From contig CM075767.1 in assembly GCA_037974665.1 (NCBI GenBank), forward strand, positions 19,112,840-19,176,839: a stretch of 64,000 nucleotides of DNA, written 5' to 3'. This document shows positions 47,011 to 58,035 of this stretch, piece by piece. The notes beneath the pieces were generated by a model. The model saw nothing but the letters and a program-made list of their open reading frames with translations, did not search any database and had not been told where the DNA came from. The position numbers were made by a program, and so were the translations under genes. This DNA is from Ehretia macrophylla (lineage: Eukaryota; Streptophyta; Magnoliopsida; Boraginales; Ehretiaceae). Numbering within the stretch: the stretch's first letter is position 1; each line of letters begins with the position of its first letter.

Positions 47011-47939
47011 CCTCAAGGGGCGGAGTCTATCCTTTTTAATCTCGAGCTTGCCAAATGCTTTTTAAAATAAGACATTGGTTGAGTTGTCTGTGTCTACCAT
47101 TATCCGCTTGACCAGGTAGTTTGCCAGAGTGGCTTCCACCAGTAACGGATCATCATGTGGTTGGATCAATCCTTCCAGGTCAACTGATGTAAACACTAGT
47201 TGCTCATTCACTTTCGACCTCTTGGTCTACGGTTCTCCTATTGCTGACCTGAGGTAGGATTTCCTACTCTTACTACTCTCTTCTCTAGAGGCCAAACTTC
47301 TAGCTATGGTTTCTACAACCCCAAGTGACAGTTGCTCTCTTCTCTATCTTGCCTCGGGTTGCGTTCTCTTTCCCTTTAGGGCTCTTAATCTTGGCATTGC
47401 TCTAAATTTCCAGCAATAAATTTGGTTAGCAAACTTCATTTGATCAGGGGTTCTATCTCTCCTTTGAGTTGCTTGTCATCCTTTGTGTCATGTGCATGAC
47501 CCCTAAGGAATCTGCAGTATTTGTCTTTGGGCCTTTTGTCGGGGTTCCCTGTCATCTTTCTAGGCCATCAAAGATCCCTATGGATTTGGATCTTGTGTAA
47601 GATCTCCACCCTCGGTGCATTCAGGGGGATATAATATTTTTCAAACCTTCCACGGCTACTGCTCCCTTGGTTTTCTGACCTACTCTTCTGACCTCCCTTC
47701 TACTTATCGCCTTCCTGGGATTTGCCTTTAGATGTGCTTCATTTGGCCGATTCTCTTTTCTTTCTCTTCTTCTCTTTTGACCAATATGACCTCTTCAGAG
47801 TTGATGTATTTTACAACCCAGGCCATCAGATCTATGAGGTCGCGTGGCATCTTCTTGCCCAACAAATATTGAAAAGGCTTGGAGAGCAATCTATGCACAT
47901 GAAGGCTACCATTGATACAGATTGATTCAGGTCAGAAAC

Positions 47940-48804
47940 TTCCAATTCTGCTCGGTAAACCACTATGTAAAGTCTCGAAGGCTTTCCCATTTATGCTATT
48001 TAACGGACAACATAGAGGCTGTCAACTTGGGCGGCCTCTTGTTATTGGCGAATCTGGCCAGGAAAAGGTCCGCTAGTTGCGTAAAGTTATAAATAGAACC
48101 TGCTGAGAGGCTAGAGAACTATTTCTAGGCAGATTCAATCAGCATAACTTGGAAAGCCTTGCATTTTATCACATTTGGTACATCATAAAATGTCATATGG
48201 TGCTCGAATACTATGAGATGATATTCAAGATCTCCAGTGCCGCTATAGGTCCACAATTTATGAAGCTTATAGCTATATGACATAGGCTCCAACATAATCT
48301 CTCTGACAAATGGGTAATTATTTATTTGACCTGCCAAGGCATAATATTGATCTCTGGTTGAGAGCCTTCATGCCCCCGGGCTACACAGTTGGCCTTCTTG
48401 GCCTGTTCTGATTTGGTAAGTCCATCGGATCGGTTGACCCCCTAGTTTATTCCTGGTACCCAGGCTGCCGAGGTAGGTCTTTGACTCCTCGAGTTGTAGA
48501 TGCTGGTTTACAGCAAGGCAACTTCAGGATGCTTTAACCCCTGAGTTTGTAGAAACTAGATGAAAGCTTCTCTAAGGCTGTTGAACATCTAAACTAAGGT
48601 TAGCAAGTCCACTACCTGAGAGGAGGAAGACATATTGCCTTGAACAAAGACTGGCGATGCTCCTGGGGTTGTAACCGAATTTGGAGGCACTACAGCTAGG
48701 GGCACTCCTGCTGGCAGAGGGATATTTGGTGCCCCATGAAAGGGCAGCTCTTTTGGGTTGTAGTTCCCACCGACATTACCTTGACTACGAGTGTGGACCA
48801 TCAC
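47940..48804 (-). pseudogene. Gypsy gag fragment (Tat/Ogre-like)
   Basis: Pieces in order are MVHTRSQGNVGG at the N-terminus, YPFVREIMLEP, LEYHLIVFEHHMTFYDVP, IKCKAFQVML, and later FANNKRPPKLTASMLSVK. These are standard gag motifs of this Gypsy lineage. Multiple frameshifts separate them. Confidence 0.85.
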
Positions 48805-49428
48805 GATTTTCTTAATGGCAGTGATTGTCTTCCCACAAATAACGTCAACCTGTTAAGTTGAGAATTTGGTGAAAGTTGGTTCACATTATCTGAGCTCCTA
48901 GGAGTACTTGAACTAACCTGTTGAATTGGGTTCCTGTAAAACATAGGACCCTAGTATGTTCCCAAGTTCCACCTTTGATGCCCTAGCCAGTTATGGAGTT
49001 TGGAATTGCCCGAGAGCTAGGATTAAGTACATGAGTGTTTAAGCTAGAATTGTAAACCTTTAGTGGTTGTATTATGCCATATTTATACTTACTCAAGGCT
49101 TAGCACTATGATAAGATTGGATCCCTAAAATCATTGTTAGAGGATCTTATCCTTAAATCAAGTCTTATCCCTTATTTTCAACTCGACTGATGCCTTATTT
49201 ACACCCGGGGGGGTTGCTCTGTTAGGTCCTTATCCTATACCTCGTTGGTTAGGTTCACCGCCTGACCTACTCAGGCGTGGGTTAGGACTTGTTCCCTCCT
49301 GAATTCCTAGGTTACGCATATTTCGCCCCCATCAAGTATAATTACTAAATTTAATCCAGACCCAGCCCGGGTCCACAAATGTAAATGCGAACACAAAAAT
49401 TGATTATTCCAACATATAAGCAAGAATA

Positions 49429-49833
49429 AGGCTCTGTTTGGCCTAGCTGTCAAATTTTAGCTTTTGGATTGTAGAACTTTTAGTGTATAGCTTTTATAAG
49501 AAGTGTTGTTAAATAAAAGCCGTTGATTGTTTGTCATGTGTTAGACAATGTTGAGCTTTTAAAAATTTTGAGAGTAATATTGGATTTTAAAAAATATGGG
49601 AGTATATTTGAGGAAAAAAAAAAAAAAAAAAAAACTTCCCACATTATGTAAAACAGTTTAGTAAAAATCTTTTTTAAAAAGCTCCAATTTGAAACTTCTC
49701 AATTTTTAATTTTTTTCAGCTTTAGCCTTTACTTAAAAGTACTTTTAAAAATTGGCCAAACAAGTTAATTCAACTTCTAAATTCACAAAAAATATTTTTA
49801 ACTGTCTAAAAATTAAGCCAAAAAGAACCTAAA
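49429..49833. mobile_element. MITE with GGCTCTGTTTGGC-type ends
   Basis: AGGCTCTGTTTGGCC on the left and GCCAAAAAGAACCT on the right are inverted. Internal copies of TTGGCC and AGCTTTT arms suggest foldback. It is related to the element at 54488. The target duplication is unclear. Confidence 0.6.
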
Positions 49834-51100
49834 TTACCTCATCTTTTCTGCTTTTCTGTCCGCAACAGCCTACCTTCCCCAACGTTTCACTTTACTTTCA
49901 TTCTTTTGCCAAAATTAGACTTTACTGATGTGGTGGTACATACGTAACATGTCATTATTAGTTTAGACTTAAGGTAGGTTGGCAAAGGCTATAGGTTAGG
50001 CAAATTGCCTTAAAAAGCAAGTACTTATAAACAAATTTGACATGGTTTATACTGACAACAAAGATAATTATTTACCTACAAAGAAAAAAATATAATTTTT
50101 TAACGTGCTTATAAACACTTTTATACTTACTCTAACAACATCTCTTCTCTCAACTTCTTTTCAAGGGGTTTATATGCAACTTTCTTTCCTATGAATTTGA
50201 TCAAAATATTAAAACATTGGGACATTATTAAGTAATCAATTTAGCTTATGAGCACCAGAACCTTTTTTTTTTTTTTTTTTCTTTTTAAACAAAGCAAAGC
50301 ATTCTCCTAACTAGTAGAGTTGCGAAATGACCAAAGCCACAGAGTGGCACTTGATAATGAGCTCATGTTTTTGTCTCTTTAACGTTCATTTGTTCATGGT
50401 AAGGTTCTGGAGTGAAATACACTATACCCTCTATATTTTTTATAATAATAGACTCTTTCTTATTTTAATTAGCTAATTAGAACTCGTGTTTTAAAAAATA
50501 TTGCACACTTGTCCCCTCACCCAATTCTGTTAGTATTTGTTAACGACTCCATGAAAAAGATCAAATTACTCTCATTTAAAATAACAAAGTAGGTGCATCA
50601 TAACTCCATTTAATTTTCCCCTTAAGAGATTAAATTTTTTAGAAGGAGAATCTAACTCTAGATAGAGCAACACAAAATCAATGATAATCCAAGCCAAAAC
50701 TAATAGACCTAAAACCTCAATATGTCTCATGGTTATTTTGTTGATCTATATTGTAAGAACAATACATTTTTTTTTTATCTACCGCAATATTTAAAACTAT
50801 TGCAAAAACGTTAAAAAATATTGTAATTGATTTTAACTGTTGTATATAGTCATGTTACAAATTATCTACTACAACTGTTTTTTTATAAATAACTAGTAAC
50901 ATTTTAAAAAATGTGCAACTAAACTATAATTTTATAATTATTGCCAAAAAATATAATTGTATGACCAATTATTAACAAAATGTGAAAAAAGAAAATTAAC
51001 TGTTGCAATTCAATAAAACCACTAGCAAAAATTATATATATAATTGAAGGTATGAGTATCGTATCTAAAACGAAAAATGTAAGGATAATCATTAGGAATC
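49834..51100. other. AT-rich spacer upstream of AKR2
   Basis: No gene recognised. Confidence 0.3.
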
Positions 51101-51154
51101 TAACTAATTAATTAGTTAGTCCACGGGAATATTGTGTACCCTTCACTATAATGT

Positions 51155-51509
51155 AGAAACGTACTATCTCCATAAATGCAACGTTTATGGTATCGTACCC
51201 AATTAGGAGAACATTTTATATATATGGTCCAAAATAATGATAAAATATTGTCCGAAATAATAACAAATCATGACTAATAAATAATAATGCTACCTACCTC
51301 CAGTAAAAGATGAAAATCTCTGAAGATTTGTTAATTTTGTCTCAGTCTCTGTATCGTTTTTAACGGAAGTAAAATATCTCTATCTATATATATGAGAAAA
51401 GAAAAGCCATAAAAGATTACCTCTGATCCTTTAGCCTTTGTGCTTGAAGCTAGAGCGTGTATCGAGCTGCAAAATCCTTTTGTATTGTGTGAAAAAGTTG
51501 TAAGAGAAA
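51155..51509 (+). promoter_or_regulatory. AKR2 promoter and 5' UTR
   Basis: A clear TATA run (CTATATATATG, 51384-51394) lies about 120 bp before the start codon, so transcription would begin near 51415-51425. Conserved blocks shared with AKR1 are ATCTCCATAAATGCAA, TTTTTAACGGAAGTA, GATCCTTT, TTTAGCCTTTGTGCT and GTAAGAGAAAATGG. Confidence 0.65.
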
Positions 51510-53765
51510 ATGGCTAGAATGCAAGTCCCAGAAATGTTGCTCAATTCAGGCCATAAAATGCCGATGCTAGGATTTGGATCAGCAGCTAATCCTCCTCCAC
51601 CGCCTGATCAGTTAGTATCGATTTTTCTTGATGCCATAGAGGTTGGATATCGTCACTTTGATACAGCCGCATTCTATGGCTCGGAGGAATCTCTGGGTCG
51701 AGCTGTGGCCCAAGCACTAGAGCGTGGCTTGATAAAAAGCCGCCATGAAGTTTTCATCACCTCCAAGCTATGGTGCACTGATGCCCACCATGACCTTGTC
51801 TTGCCCGCCCTCAAGGGAACTCTTGGGTAATGTTTTTTTTAGTATTCATTTTACTAGATAAGAGTTCCCATGGTGGGGTTGGGGTTAGGCTGTTGCATCA
51901 TGCAGGCCCCGTGGGCTGCCTCAGGTTGACCATGGGAACTCAATAGGCTCGTTGTTATGTGACAAAGCATGAACAACCGCGTTTCTGCGACTGATTCATC
52001 CTTCTTTTTTTTATTTAAGGGAGTTCTGAGACCGTATAATATAATTAGTGAAATTCAAACTCACAACCTTTCACATATAACAAATAACTTTATCACTTGA
52101 TCAAATCTCTAGTAGCGCTTTCTCCTTTCTTTTGTTCTCTTTTTTGTCCCTTGACCATTGTCTGCGGAAGAAATGTATCCACGGCTTCTTGTACACATTA
52201 CTAACTAATTGGTCTACATATATGCAGCTTAGATTTATATTTTTCGTAAAACTTACAAAGTGCTCATGCAATAACAAGTTTACATACATAAATTCATGTT
52301 TAAATAGATATCAATAAACAGATACGTAATGATTTGCAATTATTTCTTGATTTCTAGGAAGCTGGGTCTAAGTTATGTCGACCTTTATCTAATACATTGG
52401 CCCATAAGGATAAAGCATGAAGCTGGCTACTCCAAATTTTCGAATGATGACCTCCTCCCTTTTGACATAAAAGGGACATGGGAGGCTATGGAAAATTGCT
52501 GCAAATTGGGTTTAGCAAAATCTGTTGGTGTAAGCAACTTTAGTTGCGCGAAAATTTCACAACTCCTTCAACATGCTACCATACCACCTGCTGTCAGCCA
52601 GGTTTGTAATTTCTGGCTCCAATATGAGATATAATTTGAGCTTTACAAACAAATCCAAAATCTTTATAGACATAGCCGATCATTAGTTCCCAGCCCTCCG
52701 GTGAATGGAATTGGGTACATAAATTAATGTGTTAATACCACTTTTGATCACTTATCTTTGACTTTATTGATGATGTGGTCTCTTATCTTCAAAAGTAATA
52801 CATTTTAGTCTCTTATCTTTTCAAATTGAAACACCGTTAGTCATTTTGTGTGAATCTGTTAAAATTCTAACGACAGTTTTTTTTTCTCACAAAGACACAC
52901 GTGTTGGACACGTGCGTTTGCCGTCAAACTTTTAATGAATTCACACAAAAGGACTAACAGTGTCCTAACCTGAAAAGATAAGAGACTGAAATGTATCATT
53001 TTTTAAGATAAGGGACCACATAGTCAATGAGATTAAAAATAAGCCACCAAAAGTGATATTAATCCTAAATTAATTAATAAAAGAATAGAAAAAACTCGAC
53101 TGTGTCGCTTGAGTTATATAAGAATTCCGGAGTCCAACAACTAAAAATAACAAGTTTTTCATTGCCAGAAATAGAATATCCAAAGAAACACACTTTTTTT
53201 TTTCCAATTATGCACGAGGACGATAATGCACATCCGTTATGGATTAGAACATATATAACATGACAATTTTTTTCTGCAGGTTGAGATGAATGTTGCATGG
53301 CGACAGCAAAAAATGCTACAGTTTTGCAAAGAGAAAGGAATTCATGTCGCTGCATGGTCTCCACTAGGAGCCAACGGTTCCTTTTGGGGTACACCTGCGG
53401 TTATGGAGAGTCCTGTTCTTAAAACCATTGCAGCTGCCAGAAAAAGGAGTGTGGCACAGGTTTCTTTTCATATCCTTTTCACGTTTTTATCCATACACTC
53501 ATAGGTGGACGTAGTCATGGGAGTGGGGTTGTAGCGTCCACCGATCTCAAGGACAAAAGCTTTAACGAGTTAATTAAAGTAGTTTTTGTTGAAAATATCT
53601 GTATTTTTAAAATATATATTTTTATCCTAAAATTTAATCACAACTGAAAAAAGTTATCGATATATGAGTGTTCAACGGTAAATTTAATTTTTATTAAACA
53701 AAAATTCTGAATTCACACCTACGTATACTACTAACTAAACAAATGATGGAACTTTACGAAAGGTA

Positions 53766-53818
<53 letters not shown>

Positions 53819-54091
53819 CCATGTTGTAATAAAATTTTCAATATTAAAATGACTCAGGTTGCACTCAGATGGATATCCCAGAAGGGAGCTAGCGCTGTTG
53901 TGAAGAGCTTCAATAAGGAAAGGATGAAACAGAACCTTCAAATATTTGACTGGGAACTATCTGACGAAGAAATGGCTCAAATTGAACAAATCCCTCAGAA
54001 AAAAGGCTTTACAGGAGATATTTTTGTTCATCCGAATGGGCAATACAAATCAATTGAGGAACTTTGGGATGGAGAACATGAAGTTTCTTAA
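51510..54091 (+). CDS. Aldo-keto reductase AKR2, AKR4 type (methylecgonone/codeinone reductase-like)
   Basis: NADPH-dependent carbonyl reductase, probably cytosolic; substrate unknown. Four exons: 51510-51826, 52358-52601, 53280-53459 and 53858-54091 (317, 244, 180 and 234 bp), giving 324 residues. All introns obey GT-AG, and the phases equal those of AKR1. The tetrad is complete: Asp51 (YRHFDTA), Tyr56 (AFYG), Lys86 (TSKLW) and His119 (LYLIHWP). [13 protein letters not shown] forms the NADPH-binding loop. Unlike AKR1 it keeps the family-typical TLGKL at the exon 1/2 junction and GYRHFDTA before the active site, so it looks the more conserved copy. Exon 2 has two extra residues ([12 protein letters not shown]). 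Intron 2 holds a foldback MITE and intron 3 a TA microsatellite. No frameshift or premature stop is seen. Confidence 0.95.
52732..53062. mobile_element. Foldback MITE in AKR2 intron 2
   Basis: Arms of about 140 bp (52732-52870 and 52920-53062) are inverted copies, with TTAATACCACTTTTG against CAAAAGTGATATTAA at the ends and GTCTCTTATCTTTTCA, TTTTGTGTGAATTC and TAAGAGACT blocks inside. TTAA or TTA at both tips may be the target duplication. The splice sites of the intron are not affected. Confidence 0.75.
53774..53816. repeat. (TA)n microsatellite in AKR2 intron 3
   Basis: An uninterrupted run of about 21 TA units, 42 bp before the exon 4 acceptor. Confidence 0.95.
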
Positions 54092-54280
54092 TATTTGATA
54101 TAACTGCTAAAAACAATTAATAATGGATATTTATTTCATGTGATTCATGATTATCCAGCATTATGAAGATAGTGTCTAACCGTGTCTTGGATTTAACGTC
54201 CAAACCCCGATAACAAGAAACCTCTCTATATTACTTTGTTATAAATAAGGGTTTTTATATTATAAATATCTTGTTTACGG

Positions 54281-54286
54281 AATAAA
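54281..54286 (+). terminator. Possible poly(A) signal of AKR2
   Basis: AATAAA about 190 bp after the stop codon, within AT-rich sequence. Confidence 0.35.
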
Positions 54287-54487
54287 TTTAGTTGTAATTG
54301 TTCAGATAAAAGTGAGATGATCGCCCGTAATAATGATCAATATACATCAATAAGGGCTATTGCTCTTTCTTTCTCTCTCTTATATTTTGCTACCTTTAAT
54401 TTAGAGTTTTTTTTTTCTCTTATTTTTATAACAAGAACTTTGTATTGAAGGGGTTTGGTGTTTCTGTTATGCGAATGGACAATCAGA

Positions 54488-54862
54488 CTTGGGATTCGTT
54501 TGGCCAAACTTGTTCGTGTTTACTTCCGTCACATTTCTTTAGAAGTTCGAAACTAATTTATTTAACTTATTTTTTAAAGTTAAAAATAAAGAAGCATTAA
54601 ATTTGAGTTTTAAAAAAAAGACTTTTATCAAGTTGTTTTTACATAATGAGATATGCTATTTTTCTTTTTCTTTCTTCAATATACAACTCTATATTTTTAC
54701 AAGTACAATATTGCCTTCAAAAATTTTAAAAGTCCAATATTACCTAACATATATCACATAATCAACTATTTTTGTTCAACAACACTTTTAATCAAAACTC
54801 TACTATCAAAACCTTTAGAGCTCAAAAATTAAAATTTTACAAGTAGGCCAAATAGAGCCTTA
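54488..54862. mobile_element. MITE related to the 49429 element
   Basis: The left end contains TTCGTTTGGCCAAAC and the right end GGCCAAATAGAGCC. The terminal GGCTC(T)(A/G)TTTGGCC repeat is shared with 49429-49833, and the interior has the same AAAATT and AGCTC blocks. Confidence 0.5.
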
Positions 54863-54864
54863 GG

Positions 54865-56044
54865 TTTGTTAGAAAGCTGAGTGAGCAGAATCTGTGGTTG
54901 CCACGTAGAGACCTTAGAGCAAAAAAAGGCCTGCGTACTTGAAGAATTATGTGGAGGCAAACTAGCTATAATAGAATTGTAGTTGGGTTGGGAATGTGGA
55001 TATGATTCAGCATAGTTATTGTTGAAGTAGAAGAGAAAAGAAATACAAGAAGAAAGAAAATAAGAGAGAAATACTGATTTTTTATATAGAAAGATTGTAT
55101 ATTTTAATATTCTTCTCACGTTGTGATTGGTAAAAATAAAGAATTAAGAGTTGACACTGAGACTTACAAGTTAGCAAGAACGAAATAGACAGATTAATGG
55201 GTCACATCTAAATAGATGCAACTAGATCAAGGTCTAATTCTGGTAATATGTTAAATTAGGAAAGAAAAAAAAGAGAGAGAGAGAGATACAAAGAGATAAA
55301 ATAAGAGAGACATTGATTTGTGTTGAACGGGTGGAACTGACCCCCTAAAACTCGTAGATACCGCATATGCAACCTTGTGCTTTAGATAAATTAATGCATA
55401 ATACCATTTCAAAATATGGTTGCCCCAAAATAATATTAATATTTACCTATATATCCCTCAACTAATAACAGTACGCATAAATGCTTGGTCCCTTGTTTGT
55501 AATATTCTAGGTCAACCTTTAAACGCTTAGTCATAACTAAAATAGCATCTACCTTCGTTGCTTTTCTTTAATACCGTGGGCCGCCTTTAAATGTGGATTC
55601 TTTATTTTTTTAGAAATGTTAGTTATTATTTATTTTTATTACATATTTATTATTTTTTAATGAATGTTTAATTAATATGTTAAAATAATAATAAAAATTA
55701 TTTTTCGTTTTTTTTTTTGACATATCAACTAAACATTTACATAGTAACTAATAAATATATGATAAAAATAGGATTATATATTGCAGTGCTCCTATTTTTT
55801 TTTTAATATATTTGACATATTATCCCAAAGTTGATACACTTGAACTTTGTGACTAGAATTAAAACATATATAACATAGAATATGTTCTCTTAAAAACTTT
55901 GTATTTGCTAACTCAAATATCAAAAACATCAGTTTGAAAAGAACTTGTCAAACATTTCCGCACTTTTTTCTATTATTTCAATAGTGATAAAAAAGTTGAA
56001 GAAAAGAAGACCAAAATTTTTCCAAAAAGAAATAGAAAACGGCA
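54865..56044. other. AT-rich spacer
   Basis: A GA-rich run lies at about 55273-55290. No gene recognised. Confidence 0.3.
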
Positions 56045-56045
56045 A

Positions 56046-56168
56046 ACGACCAAGAGGCTTTTGGTCTAGTAGTATGTTCCTCAATGTAAGTACAAAAGAT
56101 TGTGAGATCAATTCTTATGAGTCACATCCTTTTATATAAATTTTACGACTTAGGGGAAAAAAATTATG
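56046..56168 (+). mobile_element. tRNA-derived SINE
   Basis: GAGGCTTTTGGTCTAGTAGT (box A type), a box-B-like TTGTGAGATCAATTCTT, and an A-rich end (GGGGAAAAAAATT) give a SINE layout. No clear target duplication was found. Confidence 0.55.
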
Positions 56169-57570
56169 CCAGTTTAGAGAGAAAAAGAGACTTATTTTTA
56201 TCAAATATATTTTTAAACAATTCTAGATTGCATCGAAGAGAAATATGTATAGTTTTTAAAACTTTTATGTAGTGCTAAAGAGAAATATAATTTTGAAAAA
56301 CTCAACAAGTCTTCGGCTTAATCAATTAGAACCAACAAATGATCTAAGTTTACAAGAAATAGATGATATAACTCAATCACAAAACATTGGATCTACAAAC
56401 AAGCTGTAACCATAAACCCTAAAAAAGTTCTGTTCAACTAAACAAAATAAATAAAGAGAGTTGGTGGTAGGTGATAAACATGGTAAATAGTAACAGATGA
56501 ATTTAAAAAATAAATATCATTTAATGAGCCACCCTAGAAATATCATTTAAGAACAACCTAGCCTAAAAAATATTTTTCTTTTTCTTTTTGTAGAGGTGCT
56601 TTGGTTTAGAGTAAAAGAATTGGATTCTCTCTGTTTTGTATATCAGCTAACACTGGATCTCCATATCTTGTTTTGATGTAATTTAATTGAATCTTTGTGC
56701 TTGATCTTTTGATTATTTTATTTCTAATTATTTATTGGTTCATTCCTATACTCATTGTGTTTTCTTACTGACTTTTTCTCCCCTTTGTTTTCTACTTGAT
56801 TTTGTGCTTATTGTTTTCACATTTATAAAGGGAGTGGATTACATTTAGCCAAAAGTTTAGATGGCCAGATGATAATTTGGAAAAGGGGCCTAAAGTTATT
56901 AAAAATAAAATAGGTACTTCACTAGGTCAAAACAATTAATTTTAACGACAAAGTAACTACATCCAAATGGAAGTGGGAATTTGAGTAGTTTCAAAAGTTT
57001 CAGGTTGTAGTATGACATTTTAACCAAATGTTCAATTAGGGTTAATGTACTCTTACAAAGATTTTGGAAAAAATTTCAATAGAAATAGACATATCAAAGC
57101 TGGTTACGGGGCAAGTATTTGCCTAAACTCACACCATTACCCACTCGTGATCTTTGTCAATTATTTTTTTATGAGCTAAGCATACAAAACTGTAAAAGGC
57201 CCCTCGTACCAATAGGTCAATGGTCGATTTTGTCGCCAGCTTTCGCTGATCATAATTGCTCAACAGAATACTGCTAAAAAAAAGGATTTGATCGAGACAA
57301 AATCTAAGTTGAGAGAGGGAGAAATGGAAACAGGAAACTTATGGCATATACTATTAAATTATCATTTCATTTAAAAGTTTAAACTCTTTATAGATGAGTT
57401 ATCTTTAACATGCTTCTGCATCTATAAATGGGATTCATTTTCTGAGCCTTGCACGTGGAGGCGGCGAGACTCGAATTCAAAATTCTTTACTAAATTCGGT
57501 TATGATACCTTATTAAATTATTATATCGTCTAAAAATTTCAATTGTTAGAGAGGAATTTGTTATATCAAT
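56169..57570. other. AT-rich spacer
   Basis: No coding region, RNA gene or terminal repeat recognised. Confidence 0.3.
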
Positions 57571-58035
57571 TATCACACCCCCAAAATTCGCCGGACAAAT
57601 CTAGGAACGAGATTGCAGCGAACCTAAAAAGAAAAATCTTTCTAAGCCGACAAGACTCTAATCCTCAATAAAACAAACTATGACTCAATTAAATAATATC
57701 AATGAATAACTAAGAGAAATACTAATACTTTAATTACATGGCAAAAAATCCAAAAATGTACAATTAAATAATATGGATATTTATAGTCAAATTAATATTG
57801 AGTCAAGTGATCTTAAAATTCATTCTAATCTCTTGCATCTTTCCATGAAACTTCTAGCCCATTGAAACCCGAACTAAATTTGTCATTTGCAAAGTGAGAA
57901 AGAGAAAGAGTGAGTTGAAATAATGTTCAGTAAGTATAACCTACCCAAAAGGAAGTTGAGGCTCAATAAACAATAAAAATAGGATTGGATAAACACATCA
58001 ATAATATCAAGCACTAACAAGACAGTATAGCAAGT
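57571..58035 (-). repeat. Fragment of a Gypsy-type LTR
   Basis: The start, TATCACACCCCCAAAATTCG, and the following GGAACGAGA block match the left end of the solo LTR at 5025. The fragment ends where the CACTA terminus begins, so the transposon probably inserted into it. Confidence 0.55.

Larger units (their letters stand above)
44362..49380 (-). mobile_element. Degraded Gypsy (Tat/Ogre-like) retrotransposon
   Basis: Minus-strand order is a gag N-terminus near 48804, gag core at 48337-48000, then protease-region sequence at 47011 and 44830-44362. A 2.2-kb solo LTR splits the protease region. The frames are broken throughout. Reverse transcriptase, integrase and both LTRs are not identified. 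Outer limits are approximate. Confidence 0.75.

Noticed and set aside
53505-53745. Possible second hAT element in AKR2 intron 3 (ATAGGTGGACGTAG on the left, ACACCTACGTAT on the right)
   Set aside because: The inverted ends are short and imperfect, and no 8-bp duplication is present.
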